64,000 nt of DNA from Candidatus Tectomicrobia bacterium (GTDB lineage Bacteria; UBA8248). The first letter of the stretch is position 1. Each line of letters begins with the position of its first letter. The position numbers and the translations under genes are program-made. The notes beneath the pieces were generated by a model. The model was not told the origin of the DNA, did not search any database, and saw only the letters and a list, made by a program, of their open reading frames with translations. Location of the stretch: the NCBI GenBank assembly GCA_016192135.1, contig JACPUR010000001.1, positions 248,001 to 312,000 of the forward strand, given 5' to 3'. Shown in pieces: positions 1-7,864 of the stretch.

Positions 1-698
1 TCGCGCGCGCCGGCGCCGATCTCGTCATCAACCACCGGGAGGCCAGGGGCCGCTCGGCGGAGCTGGCGGCCGGGGTGTGCCGGGAGGCCGGGGAGCTGGG
101 CGTGCGCGCCGTGGCGGCCCCCGCCGACATCTCGGATAAGAACGCCGTCCTCTCGATGGTCGCGCGCGCCGGGCGGGAGTTCGGCCGGCTCGACGTGCTG
201 GTGCTGAACGCGGCGCGCGCCCCCTTCAAGCCCTGGGAGAAGCTCCTCGAGCGCGACCTGCGCCAGCTCGTCGAGACGAACTTCCTGGGCAACGTCTTCT
301 GCATGCAGGCGGCGCTCCCGCTCCTCGCCCGGCAAGGGGGCTCGGTCGTGTTCGTGTCGAGCCTGGGGAGCCGCTTCTACAATCCCGACTATCCCCTGGG
401 CGCCATGAAGGCCGCGATGGAGGCGGCGGTGCGCCACTGGGCGGAGAGCTTTGGGGAGAAGGGGATCTCCGTCTGCGCGGTGTGCGCCGGGCTGGTGAAG
501 ACGGACTCCTTCAAGACTCTGCGGATGATCCAGCCCGAGCTGGAGAGCCTCCCGGAGCGGCTCTTCGTCACCCCCGAGGAGGTGGCTGAGGTGGTCTGGT
601 TCCTGGCCGGGCCCATGGGCGCCGTCTTCCGGGGGCAGACCCTGGTGGCCGACCGGGGGATGAGCAACCGCCTCCTGCGCCCGCCCGAGGGGGGATGA
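1..698 (+). CDS. SDR-family reductase, FabL/FabI-like (5' end missing)
   Basis: Short-chain dehydrogenase/reductase cut off by the window start; 231 residues are visible in the frame beginning at base 3 and the Gly-rich cofactor loop lies outside. Visible parts are LNAAR (the NNAG position), SSLGSRF, a Tyr followed by Lys after five residues (YPLGAMK), and the C-terminal FRGQTLVADRG stretch. Tyr/Lys spacing longer than the classic YxxxK, and a tail ending in RGQT..DRG, is typical of the enoyl-ACP reductases FabL and FabI, so reduction of an enoyl-ACP is likely. It is the first gene visible of a fatty-acid/polyketide-like operon and would complete a KS-KR-DH-ER cycle. A plain ketoreductase cannot be excluded. 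Confidence 0.8.
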   Translation, partial: ARAGADLVINHREARGRSAELAAGVCREAGELGVRAVAAPADISDKNAVLSMVARAGREFGRLDVLVLNAARAPFKPWEKLLERDLRQLVETNFLGNVFCMQAALPLLARQGGSVVFVSSLGSRFYNPDYPLGAMKAAMEAAVRHWAESFGEKGISVCAVCAGLVKTDSFKTLRMIQPELESLPERLFVTPEEVAEVVWFLAGPMGAVFRGQTLVADRGMSNRLLRPPEGG

Positions 699-1072
699 GA
701 GAAGGGGAATCTTTGGCGGGGCCGGTTCGTTGTAGTCGCCCTTACGGACCCAAGAAGGCCTCCGGAGGCGCGTTCCGCCCCCCTCTCCCTCCGGGAGAGG
801 GGATGGGGGTGAGGGAAGGAACGGCGGCTTCTCCCTCACCCGGGCATCCAAGCGGCAAGCCGCTTGGATGCCCCACCCTCTCCCAAGGGGAGAGGGAAAA
901 AGCCGGCATTCCCAAGCGGGCGCCGTGTTCGGATTGCGCGGCTGCCGGCGGCATCCTTCCCCCCGGTTGCGTTCCGGGGAAGGCCCCGGTTTAATACGGC
1001 GGCTGGCTCGGACAGGCCTGAAGCGGCGGCGAAGGCGGGAGCCTTCCGGAATCAAGAAGTTGAGGAGCGTCC
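699..1072. other. Non-coding spacer filled mainly by a repeat
   Basis: There is no convincing gene in these 374 bases. Open frames here lack ribosome sites and their translations are the Pro/Gly/Arg-rich reading of repeats. The centre (about 780-896) is a family B repeat; the last 60 bases lead into the ACP gene and its GAGGAG ribosome site. Confidence 0.7.
780..896. repeat. Family B dispersed repeat (paired hairpins)
   Basis: CCCTCTCCCTCCGGGAGAGG is followed by a GGGGTGAGGG strand and, about 50 bases later, CTCCCTCACCCGGGC and CCCTCTCCCAAGGGGAGAGG. Between them lies the palindrome GCATCCAAGCGG/CCGCTTGGATGC. Related copies occur near 6815, 30799, 41210, 47268 and 56329. Confidence 0.85.
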
Positions 1073-1630
1073 ATGGCACAGAATTTGATCGGCGAAGAGC
1101 GGATTCTCGAGGAAGTGAAGGAAGCCATCGCCCACACCACGGGGGTGGAGAAGGCGGCCATCACGCCGGACAGCTCCCTGGTGCAGGACCTGGGCGTCCT
1201 CTCCCTCGACTTCCTGGACGTGAACTTCCGGCTGGAGCAGGTCTTCGGGATCAAGATGGCCCGCAACTTCGTCCTCGAGCACGCCGAGGAGCTCTTCGGC
1301 GAGGGGACGGTCATCAACCCGGACAACGAGGTGACGGAGAAGGGCGTCGAGATCCTCAAGCTCCGCGTGGGCGAGAAGGCGGAGGGCCTCGAGCCCGGCA
1401 CCCCGGTGGACGAGCTCCCGGCCCTCGTCACCCCCCGCACCCTGACCAAGGCCATCCGCGACATCCTCGACTGCCTGCCCGAGAAGAGCCCCGCCGGGGC
1501 GGACTGGACGGTCAAGGACGGCACCCGCATCGTCTGCTCGAAGACGGGGACGCCCGCCGCCCTGCCGAGCGGGGACGAGATCGTCCAGCGCTGGCTCAAG
1601 TCCCTCCAGGAAGAGAAGCAGCTCTTCTAG
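1073..1630 (+). CDS. Acyl carrier protein with long C-terminal extension
   Basis: 185 residues, more than twice the usual ACP. Residues 1-80 have the carrier fold: a helix I segment, then QDLGVLSLDFLD with Ser44 as the expected phosphopantetheine site, and a helix II/III pattern. The usual DSL is LSL here, so the conserved Asp before the Ser is a Leu. Residues 85-185 are an extra domain containing PALVTPRTL and a degenerate region with single Cys residues, possibly a decayed zinc ribbon (inference). Start ATG has GAGGAG seven bases upstream. It probably carries the growing chain for the ketosynthases that follow and is activated by the AcpS-type enzyme encoded at 6971. Confidence 0.82.
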   Translation: MAQNLIGEERILEEVKEAIAHTTGVEKAAITPDSSLVQDLGVLSLDFLDVNFRLEQVFGIKMARNFVLEHAEELFGEGTVINPDNEVTEKGVEILKLRVGEKAEGLEPGTPVDELPALVTPRTLTKAIRDILDCLPEKSPAGADWTVKDGTRIVCSKTGTPAALPSGDEIVQRWLKSLQEEKQLF

Positions 1631-1657
1631 CCCCGCCGCCGCGCCCGGGAGATGCAG

Positions 1658-2959
1658 ATGCCGAGGAAGCGCGTGGTGGTGACGGGCTACGGCGCGGTCA
1701 CTCCGCTCGGGCCCGACGTGGCCTCCACCTTCGCCGCCGCGCGCGAGGGCCGCTCCGGCATCCGCCCGCTGCGGAACTTCGACCCCGCCCGCCTGCCCTG
1801 CCAGATCGGAGGCGAGGTCGAGGACGCCTGGCTCGACGGGCGGCCGGACCCCTCCCGCCGGCTCGACAAGTTCTCCACCCGGGGCGTCAGGATGATGCGC
1901 CTCGCGGCGGCCGAGGCCGCAGCCGCGGCCCGCCTGGGCGAGATCGGGGACCGCTCCCGGATCGGCGTGACGCTCGGCTCCCACGGCGAGCACCCGGGCG
2001 TGGGGGATCTGATGCGGATCTTCCCCCACTGGCGGCCCGCGAGCGGGAAGGCCTGGGACGGCGCCTGGGACTACGAGAGCCTCGCCGGGGCGGGGGGCTA
2101 CGACTTCCTCGCCTTCTACCGCCGCAAGGTGGACGTGGCGACCTCCGTCCTCGCGGTCTCCCTCGACTGCCAGGGGCCCACGGCCTCCATCTGCTCGGCC
2201 TGCGCGGCGGGCGCCCAGGCGGCGGGGGAGGCGGTGCGGCTCATCCGGGACGGCAAGGCCGACGCCATGGTGGCGGGCGGCTGCGAGTCGGCGCTCTCCT
2301 TCGTGGGCTTCGTGGGCTTCGTCCTCCTGACCGCCCTGGTCGAGAAGTACGAGAGCCCCGAGAAGGCCTCGCGCCCCTTCGACCGCAAGCGCAACGGCTT
2401 CGTCATGAGCGAGGGGGCGGGGGCACTCGTGCTCGAGGAGCTGGATCACGCCCGGGCCCGGCGGGCGCCCATCCTGGGCGAGGTGCTGGGCTACGGCGAC
2501 TCCGCCGACGCCTTCCGCATCACCGACATGCACCCGAAGGGCATGGGGGCCGTGCTCGCCATGCGCCGCGCGCTCGCCGACGCGGGAGTCGAGCCCGCCC
2601 GGATCGAGTACATCAACGCCCACGGCACCTCCACCCCCAAGAACGACTTGACCGAGACCCTGGCCATCAAGGAAGTCTTCGGCGAGCACGCCCGGCGCGT
2701 CCCGATCAGCTCGAACAAGTCCATGCTCGGGCACACCATCGGCGCGGCGGGGGCCATCGAGGCCATCCTCACGCTGGAGGGGATGCGCCGCTCGGAGATC
2801 CTCCCCACCATCAACTACGAGAACCGCGACCCCAAGTGCGACCTCGACTACGTGCCGAACGAGACCCGCCCCGCCGCCCACCGCCTCGCCCTCTCCAACA
2901 GCTTCGGCTTCGGCGGCCAGAACGCCTGCCTCTGCCTGGGCCGCTTCGAGGACGGCTGA
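1658..2959 (+). CDS. Beta-ketoacyl-ACP synthase II-like (FabF family), active
   Basis: 433 residues from the ATG at 1658, which has GGAG at good spacing; the ATG at 1652 lies directly on that GGAG and is less likely. The thiolase-fold condensing enzyme has an intact triad: Cys182 in SACAAG, His322 in NAHGTST and His359 in MLGHT, with the C-terminal SNSFGFGGQNA loop. It should catalyse decarboxylative Claisen condensation on ACP-bound substrate. It directly precedes a Cys-less homologue (2965), the arrangement of KS-alpha/chain-length-factor pairs in type II polyketide systems. The insert DYESLAGAGGYDF around residues 138-150 is longer than in housekeeping FabF. A pathway-specific role rather than bulk fatty-acid synthesis is inferred. 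Confidence 0.9.
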   Translation: MPRKRVVVTGYGAVTPLGPDVASTFAAAREGRSGIRPLRNFDPARLPCQIGGEVEDAWLDGRPDPSRRLDKFSTRGVRMMRLAAAEAAAAARLGEIGDRSRIGVTLGSHGEHPGVGDLMRIFPHWRPASGKAWDGAWDYESLAGAGGYDFLAFYRRKVDVATSVLAVSLDCQGPTASICSACAAGAQAAGEAVRLIRDGKADAMVAGGCESALSFVGFVGFVLLTALVEKYESPEKASRPFDRKRNGFVMSEGAGALVLEELDHARARRAPILGEVLGYGDSADAFRITDMHPKGMGAVLAMRRALADAGVEPARIEYINAHGTSTPKNDLTETLAIKEVFGEHARRVPISSNKSMLGHTIGAAGAIEAILTLEGMRRSEILPTINYENRDPKCDLDYVPNETRPAAHRLALSNSFGFGGQNACLCLGRFEDG

Positions 2960-2964
2960 GCGGG

Positions 2965-4293
2965 ATGCCGACCCCCCTGGCCGTCACCGGCGCGGGTGCC
3001 GTCAGCGCCGCCGGGCGCGGGCTGGACGCCCTGTGGAAGGCCCTGATGGAGGGCCGCGCCTTCCCCGTCCTGGATCTGGACCCCCAGCTCGCGGGCTTCG
3101 CCCCCATCGCCACGGCGCGCGCCCCCCGCCTCGATCCGGCCGCCCTCGGGGCGGACCTCCGCGCGGCCCGGCTCATGGGCCGCCACACCCACATGCTCCT
3201 GGCCTGCGCCGCTGACGCCCTCGCCGGGGCGGAGCGCGCCGGCGGGTCCCTCCGGGGCGCCGAGACGGGCTTCTTCGCGGCGCTGGACTCGGTGGATCCC
3301 GCGGAGGGAGACCTCGAGCCCGCCGCCCTCGCCTCGCTGGAGGAGGGGGGCTTCAGCCCCGCGCGCTTCTTCGCCCAGGGCCAAGCGGCCATCCATCCGC
3401 TCTGGCCGCTGGCCATGCTCAACAACATCGCCCACTGCCAGGCGGCCATCCAGCTCGGGCTGAAGGGGGAGAACGCCACCTTCGCCCCCGGACCCGAGGC
3501 GGGCGTCCAGGCGGTCGCGGAGGCCGCCTGCGCCGTGCGCGAGGGCCGGGCGCGGGCCGCCCTCGCGGCCGGGGTGAGCACGGTGGTTTCGGCCCGGGCC
3601 GTGGCCCGCCACCGGGAGCGGGGCCTCCTCCCCCCCGGCGCGGGGCTCGGGGCGGGCCGCCCCTTCGCGGGGGGGCCGGGCGCCCTCCTCGGGGAGGGCG
3701 CGGCGGGGTTGATTCTGGAATTGCCGGACCGAGGCGGGGACAGGCCCGCCCTCGGGTATCTGGCCGGCTGGGGCAGCGCCCGCGCGATTGAGAACCGGGT
3801 GAGCTTGCCCGGGGCCATCCGGGCGGCGGCCGGGGCGGCGCTGGCCTCGGCGGGGATCGGGCCCGGGGAGATAGGCCTCGTGATCCCGGACGGCGCGGGA
3901 GAGGCCCGGGCCGAGGCGGCGGAGGCAGAGGCGCTCTCGGGCCTTTTCGGGGGCCGCCGCCCCCTCGCCCTTGCCACCAAGGGCGCGTTGGGCCACCTTC
4001 TGGGGGGCGCCCCGGCGGTGGACTTCCTGCTCGCGCTGCGCTGCCTCAGGGAGGGGCGGGTGCCCCCCAGCCCCCGGCGCGGGAGCCTCGCGGACGGGGT
4101 GCTGCGCTTTCCCGGAACGCCCGAGCGGGCCGAGGGCCTGGGCCATGCCCTGGTCCTGGGCCTGGGGCGGGACGGCGCCTGCGGGGCGCTGGTCGCGGCG
4201 GGGGGGGTAGACCCGCCTTTTCGGGCGAGGAATGTTTGTAGGGGCGAGGCATGCCTCGCCCCTACGGACGAATGGTCGGCGGATTTTTCGTAG
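2965..4293 (+). CDS. Ketosynthase homologue without catalytic Cys (chain-length-factor-like)
   Basis: 442 residues, ATG five bases after the preceding stop with GAGCGGG in between. It aligns over its whole length with FabF proteins: VTGAGAVSAAG at the N-terminus, GLKGEN before the active-site loop and ATKGALGH near the end. The active-site Cys position is Pro177 (FAPGPEAG) and the first catalytic His is Asp309 (IPDGAG); only His344 remains. It therefore cannot condense by the normal route and is best read as a KS-beta/chain-length-factor partner of the protein at 1658. The final 28 or so codons run through a family A palindrome (4238-4265), so the C-terminus is repeat-encoded. Confidence 0.82.
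   Translation: MPTPLAVTGAGAVSAAGRGLDALWKALMEGRAFPVLDLDPQLAGFAPIATARAPRLDPAALGADLRAARLMGRHTHMLLACAADALAGAERAGGSLRGAETGFFAALDSVDPAEGDLEPAALASLEEGGFSPARFFAQGQAAIHPLWPLAMLNNIAHCQAAIQLGLKGENATFAPGPEAGVQAVAEAACAVREGRARAALAAGVSTVVSARAVARHRERGLLPPGAGLGAGRPFAGGPGALLGEGAAGLILELPDRGGDRPALGYLAGWGSARAIENRVSLPGAIRAAAGAALASAGIGPGEIGLVIPDGAGEARAEAAEAEALSGLFGGRRPLALATKGALGHLLGGAPAVDFLLALRCLREGRVPPSPRRGSLADGVLRFPGTPERAEGLGHALVLGLGRDGACGALVAAGGVDPPFRARNVCRGEACLAPTDEWSADFS
4238..4265. repeat. Family A palindrome, core GAGGCATGCCTC
   Basis: A perfect 28-base palindrome with GTAGGGGC and GCCCCTAC arms. It lies inside the 3' end of the preceding ketosynthase-like gene, where it is translated as part of the C-terminus. 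A half copy (GTAGGGGCG) at about 4290 overlaps the ribosome-site region of the next gene. Confidence 0.95.
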
Positions 4294-4302
4294 GGGCGTT
4301 CG

Positions 4303-4764
4303 ATGCGCTTCCTCTTCTTCGACCGGGTGCTGGAGGCCGAGCGCGGGAAGCGCATCCGCGCCGTGAAGACCTTCCCCCTCTCCGAGCCTTTCCTGAACGG
4401 CCACTTCACGCGGGCGCCGCGCGTGCCCGCCGCCCTTCTTCTCGAGACCATGTGCCAGGCGGCGGGCTGGTTCGTCCTCTACTCCTACGGCTTCGAGGTC
4501 TCGTGCGTCATCTCGCTCGCCGAGAACGTGCGGCTCACGCCCGATCTCCGCCCGGGCGCGGCGGTCGAGGTGGTGGGCGAGATTGTGGACACGAACACGC
4601 GCGCCACCCTCGCCCAGGCGCGCATCGAGGAGAATGGCGGGGTGATCGCGAGCGCCGAGCGGCTCATCTTCCCCCATTTCCCCACGGCCAACCCGGGGGA
4701 GATGGAGCGGCACTTCCGCGCCTACGGCTGGCTGGAGGGCCTTCCCGCGGGGGAGGTTCGCTGA
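4303..4764 (+). CDS. FabZ/FabA-like hot-dog dehydratase, atypical
   Basis: 153 residues, the normal length of FabZ. The catalytic His34 (NGHF) and Glu48 (LLLETMCQ) of the family are present, but the usual PVMPG loop between them is RVPAA. The N-terminus RFLFFDRVLE matches the FabZ-like protein at 7400. Expected role is dehydration of 3-hydroxyacyl-ACP to enoyl-ACP, though the altered loop could mean a changed substrate or a thioesterase-like activity. The ATG is preceded by a half family A repeat that supplies GGGGCG instead of a usual ribosome site. Its TGA overlaps the next start (TGATG), so translation is coupled to the following ketosynthase. Confidence 0.83.
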   Translation: MRFLFFDRVLEAERGKRIRAVKTFPLSEPFLNGHFTRAPRVPAALLLETMCQAAGWFVLYSYGFEVSCVISLAENVRLTPDLRPGAAVEVVGEIVDTNTRATLAQARIEENGGVIASAERLIFPHFPTANPGEMERHFRAYGWLEGLPAGEVR

Positions 4765-6038
4765 TGGCGCGCCCGGTGGCGGTGACGGGGATGGGGCTCG
4801 TGACCCCGCTCGGCGCGGACATCGAAACCGCGTGGAAGCGCGCCCTCGCGGGCGAGTCGGGCGTCCGGTCCATCCGCTCCTTCGACGCCTCGGGCCTCCC
4901 GGTCTCCGGGGCGGGGGAGGTTTCCGCGGAGGAGATGGCCGCCCTGCGCGCCCGCCTGCCCGAGGAATTCTCCGGGGAGGGCGAGCGCCGGGTGCTCTTC
5001 GCCCTGGACGCGGCCCAGAGCGCCTTCGCCGGGGCGGGCCTGGCGCCTGGGGAGATCGATCCCCTCCGCGCCGGGGTGGTGATGGGCACCGGCCTCGGCA
5101 CCTACCGCATGGAGGATTTCGCCGCCTGCGCGGCACCCGAAGGGAAAGCGGACTGGCCGCGCTTCGCGCGCGAGGCGGCGCGGGCCCACCCGGGAGGCTA
5201 CTTCAAGAACCCGCCCGAGCGGGCCACTTCCCTCATCGCCCGCTTCCTGGGGTTGGCGGGGCCCGCCGCGACCCTCACCTCGGCCTGCGCGGCGGCCGCC
5301 CAGGCGGTGGGGCTGGGGATGCGGATGATCCGGCGGGGCGAGGCGGACGTGGTGCTCTGCGGCGGGGCGGACTCGATGATCCACCCGCTCGGGATGGCCA
5401 TCTTCCTCCTCCTGGGCGCGGCCTCGACGGCGGCGGGGCCGCCCGAATCCGTCTGCCGGCCCTTCGACCGGAGGCGCTCGGGCCTCGTGGTGGGGGAGGG
5501 GGCGGGGGTGGTGGTGCTCGAATCGGAAGAACACGCCGCCCGCCGGGGGGCCGAGCCCCATGCGCTCCTTTGCGGCTATGGGGCCAGCATGGACGCCTAT
5601 CAGGTGACGGCCCCCGACCCCCGGGGAGGGGGGGCGGCGCGCGCCATGGCGGGGGCGCTCCGGGACGCGGGGGCAGCCCCCGGGGAGATCGCCTACGTGA
5701 ACGCCCACGGCACGGGGACCAGGCTCAACGACCCGGCCGAGACCCTGGCCATCAAGGAGGTGTTCGGGGATGCGGCGAAGAGGCTGGCGGTGAGCTCCAC
5801 CAAGTCCCTCATCGGGCACCTGATCGCGGCCTGCGGCGGGCCCGAGCTCATCTTCACCGTGCTGAGCGTCCAGCGTGGCGTTGTGCATCCGACGCGGAAC
5901 CTGGAGAATCCCGATCCCAAGTGCGACCTCGACTGCGTCCCCGGGGGCGCGCGCGAGATGCCGGTCGCGGCCGCGATCTCCAACTCGTTCGGCTTCGGCG
6001 GGCAGAACGCGGCCCTCGTCGTGAGAAAGGCGGCCTGA
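4764..6038 (+). CDS. Beta-ketoacyl-ACP synthase II-like (FabF family), active
   Basis: 424 residues, ATG overlapping the preceding stop. The triad is intact: Cys175 (TSACAAA), His315 (NAHGTGT) and His352 (LIGHLIA). The end has the SNSFGFGGQNA loop. This is the second complete condensing enzyme of the operon and may act on a different chain length or pair with the Cys-to-Ser homologue at 7861. The C-terminal half (RPFDRRRSG, DPAETLAIKEVFG) is close to the protein at 1658, whose equivalent is RPFDRKRNG and TETLAIKEVFG, so the two are probably an old duplication. The ketoreductase gene starts on the very next base after its stop. Confidence 0.92.
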   Translation: MARPVAVTGMGLVTPLGADIETAWKRALAGESGVRSIRSFDASGLPVSGAGEVSAEEMAALRARLPEEFSGEGERRVLFALDAAQSAFAGAGLAPGEIDPLRAGVVMGTGLGTYRMEDFAACAAPEGKADWPRFAREAARAHPGGYFKNPPERATSLIARFLGLAGPAATLTSACAAAAQAVGLGMRMIRRGEADVVLCGGADSMIHPLGMAIFLLLGAASTAAGPPESVCRPFDRRRSGLVVGEGAGVVVLESEEHAARRGAEPHALLCGYGASMDAYQVTAPDPRGGGAARAMAGALRDAGAAPGEIAYVNAHGTGTRLNDPAETLAIKEVFGDAAKRLAVSSTKSLIGHLIAACGGPELIFTVLSVQRGVVHPTRNLENPDPKCDLDCVPGGAREMPVAAAISNSFGFGGQNAALVVRKAA

Positions 6039-6791
6039 ATGCGGCTCGACCTGAGCGGGAAGGTGGCCCTGGTCACCGGAGGCGGAAGGGGGATCGGGCG
6101 GGCCTGCTGCCTCGCCCTGGCCGAGGCGGGGGCTGCGGTGGCGGTGAACTACAGCCGCTCGGCCGAGGCGGCCCAGGAGGTGAAGGCGGCCATCGAGGCC
6201 AAGGGCGGGCGGGCCGTGGCCATCGGCGCGGACGTCTCCTCCCTCGAGGAGACCCAGGCCATGTTCGCCAAGGTGAAGGAGGCCTTCGGCACCCTGGACA
6301 TCCTGGTGAACAACGCGGGCGTCATCCACGACACCCTGCTCCTCACCATGAAGCCCGATCAGTGGAGCAAGGTGCTCGGCGTGAGCCTGAACGGGGCCTA
6401 CCACTGCACCCGCCTCGCGGCCGAGATCATGATGCGCAAGCGGGCCGGGAAGGTGATCAGCATCTCCTCGGTGGTGGCCGTCCAGGGCGGGCGCGGGCAG
6501 ACGAACTACGCCGCGGCCAAGGCCGGACTCGTCGCCTTCACCCGGGCCTGCGCGGCCGAGATGGGGGGCCGGGGCATCCAGTTCAACGCCGTGCTCCCCG
6601 GCATGATCGTGACCGGCATGAGCGAGAAGGTGCGCAAGCACGCGGGGGAGCAGATCATGGCCCGCATCCCGGCGGGGCGCTTCGGGGAGCCCGAGGACGT
6701 GGCCCGGCTCATCGTCTTCCTGGCCTCGCCCGCCTCGGACTACATCAACGGCCAGGCCATCGCCGTGGACGGCGGGCTGCTCACGGGCTGA
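6039..6791 (+). CDS. 3-oxoacyl-ACP reductase, FabG-like
   Basis: 250 residues, the family's usual length, starting directly after the preceding stop. Classic SDR features are present: TGGGRGIG at 13-20 for NADP(H), NNAG at 91-94, catalytic Ser near 143, Tyr157 and Lys161 in NYAAAK, and a C-terminal ASDYINGQ..VDGG. It should reduce the 3-keto group of the ACP-bound chain with NADPH in the cytoplasm. Its place between two ketosynthase-like genes makes it the ketoreductase of this pathway. Whether it also serves ordinary fatty-acid synthesis cannot be told from this window. Confidence 0.93.
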   Translation: MRLDLSGKVALVTGGGRGIGRACCLALAEAGAAVAVNYSRSAEAAQEVKAAIEAKGGRAVAIGADVSSLEETQAMFAKVKEAFGTLDILVNNAGVIHDTLLLTMKPDQWSKVLGVSLNGAYHCTRLAAEIMMRKRAGKVISISSVVAVQGGRGQTNYAAAKAGLVAFTRACAAEMGGRGIQFNAVLPGMIVTGMSEKVRKHAGEQIMARIPAGRFGEPEDVARLIVFLASPASDYINGQAIAVDGGLLTG

Positions 6792-6814
6792 GCCCGGGGA
6801 GAATGCTTGGAATT

Positions 6815-6925
6815 TCCCTCCCCCTCCGGGGGAGGGCTTGGGTGGGGGAGTGACTTGCGGCCCGATGATCGTCCCCTCCCCCCTCGGGCCCATGCGGGCC
6901 CGACCTCCCGGAGGGAGGGGGAAAA
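6815..6925. repeat. Family B dispersed repeat inside the lipid operon
   Basis: CCCTCCCCCTCCGGGGGAGG and GGTGGGGGA are followed by a second hairpin with GGGCCCATGCGGGCCCGACC and CTCCCGGAGGGAGGG. It fills most of the 179-base gap between the fabG-like and acpS-like genes. The copy at 47268 carries the same elements in inverse order. Confidence 0.85.
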
Positions 6926-6970
6926 GCAAAGGCGTGAGGCGGCGCACCGGCTGAGTCCCCGGAGATCGAC

Positions 6971-7390
6971 ATGCGCATCTATCAGGGCGTGGACCTGGCC
7001 GAGGTGGGCCGCGTGAGGGAGGCCTGGGAGCGCACCCAGGGCTTCCGCGAGAGCGTCTTCACCGAGGCCGAGCGCACCTACTGCCTGGCCCAGGCGGACC
7101 CCTTTCCGCACCTCGCCGCGCGCTTCGCGGTGAAGGAGGCCTGCCTCAAGGCCTTCGGGGTGGGGCTGGGGGCGCCGGGCGGGCTGGGCGCGCTGGGCCG
7201 GCTGCGGGAGGTGGAGGTGGAGTCCTCCCCCTCGGGCAGGCCCCTCCTCCGGCTGCACGGCTCGGTCGAGAAGATGGGTCGGCGCCGCAGGATCACCCAG
7301 TCCACCGTCTCCATCAGCCACACGCGCGAGGTGGCGGTGGCGAGCGTGATCCTGGTCGGGGAAGACGTCCCGGACGAAGAGGAAATCTGA
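6971..7390 (+). CDS. Holo-ACP synthase, AcpS-type phosphopantetheinyl transferase
   Basis: 139 residues. GVDLAEVGRV at 6-15 holds the Mg-binding Asp, and ARFAVKEACLKAFG around 55-68 is the second signature with Glu and Lys. The C-terminal SISHTREVAVA completes the family pattern. It should transfer 4'-phosphopantetheine from CoA to the ACP Ser, most likely Ser44 of the ACP at 1073. A dedicated AcpS inside the operon suggests the atypical ACP (Leu in place of the Asp before Ser) needs its own activating enzyme, though it may also be the cell's only AcpS. The next gene follows after nine bases. Confidence 0.93.
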   Translation: MRIYQGVDLAEVGRVREAWERTQGFRESVFTEAERTYCLAQADPFPHLAARFAVKEACLKAFGVGLGAPGGLGALGRLREVEVESSPSGRPLLRLHGSVEKMGRRRRITQSTVSISHTREVAVASVILVGEDVPDEEEI

Positions 7391-7399
7391 GGAGGCTTC

Positions 7400-7864
7400 G
7401 TGCGCTATCTCCTGGTGGACCGCATCACGGAGTGGGAGGCGGGCCGCTTCATGGCCGGGGTGAAGAACGTCACCCTGAGCGAGGACGTCTTCGAGTACCA
7501 CTTCCCGCGCTTCCCGGTCATGCCGGGCTCCCTCCTGCTCGAGGCGCTGGCCCAGCTCGCCGGCTGGCTCGAGGGCGCGGGCACGGGCTTCGAGGGCTGG
7601 CTCCTGCTGGAGCGCATCCGGAGCGTGAAGTACTACGGCTTCGCCCTGCCGGGGGATCAGGTGGCGCTGCGCGTCGAGGCGGCGGGGGAAGAGGACGGGC
7701 TGCGCCTCTTCAAGGGCACGGCCCAGGTGGAGGGCCAGCGCCGGGCCGCCGTGGAGTTCGCGGCGCGCCCCGTCCGGCTGGCGGACTACGAGGATCCCGG
7801 GGAGCAGCGGGCCCTCTTCCGCGTCCTGCGGCGCGAGGCCCCCATCGCGGAAGCCATGCAGTGA
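7400..7864 (+). CDS. FabZ-like 3-hydroxyacyl-ACP dehydratase
   Basis: 154 residues from a GTG start with TGAGGAGG upstream. The FabZ signature is complete: His34 in EYHFPRFPVMPG and Glu48 in LLLEALAQ. It should dehydrate 3-hydroxyacyl-ACP to trans-2-enoyl-ACP. It is the more canonical of the operon's two hot-dog proteins, the other being encoded at 4303. Its stop overlaps the next GTG start, so the two are translationally coupled; each hot-dog gene thus sits directly before a ketosynthase-family gene. Confidence 0.9.
   Translation: MRYLLVDRITEWEAGRFMAGVKNVTLSEDVFEYHFPRFPVMPGSLLLEALAQLAGWLEGAGTGFEGWLLLERIRSVKYYGFALPGDQVALRVEAAGEEDGLRLFKGTAQVEGQRRAAVEFAARPVRLADYEDPGEQRALFRVLRREAPIAEAMQ

Noticed and set aside
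1052-2881. 609-residue minus-strand frame opposite the ACP and KS genes
   Set aside because: It is antisense to two proteins with intact motifs, has low-complexity His/Gly/Val composition and no ribosome site.
868-2960. Very long open frame upstream of and overlapping the ketosynthase-like gene, on the + strand
   Set aside because: It reads Arg/Gly/Pro-rich, overlaps the well-supported ACP and KS genes in another frame, and has no domain; it is a GC-rich shadow. Only the part from 2965 is real.
4722-6947. 741-residue minus-strand frame opposite the second KS and fabG
   Set aside because: It mirrors high-GC third positions of the plus-strand genes and contains no recognisable domain.
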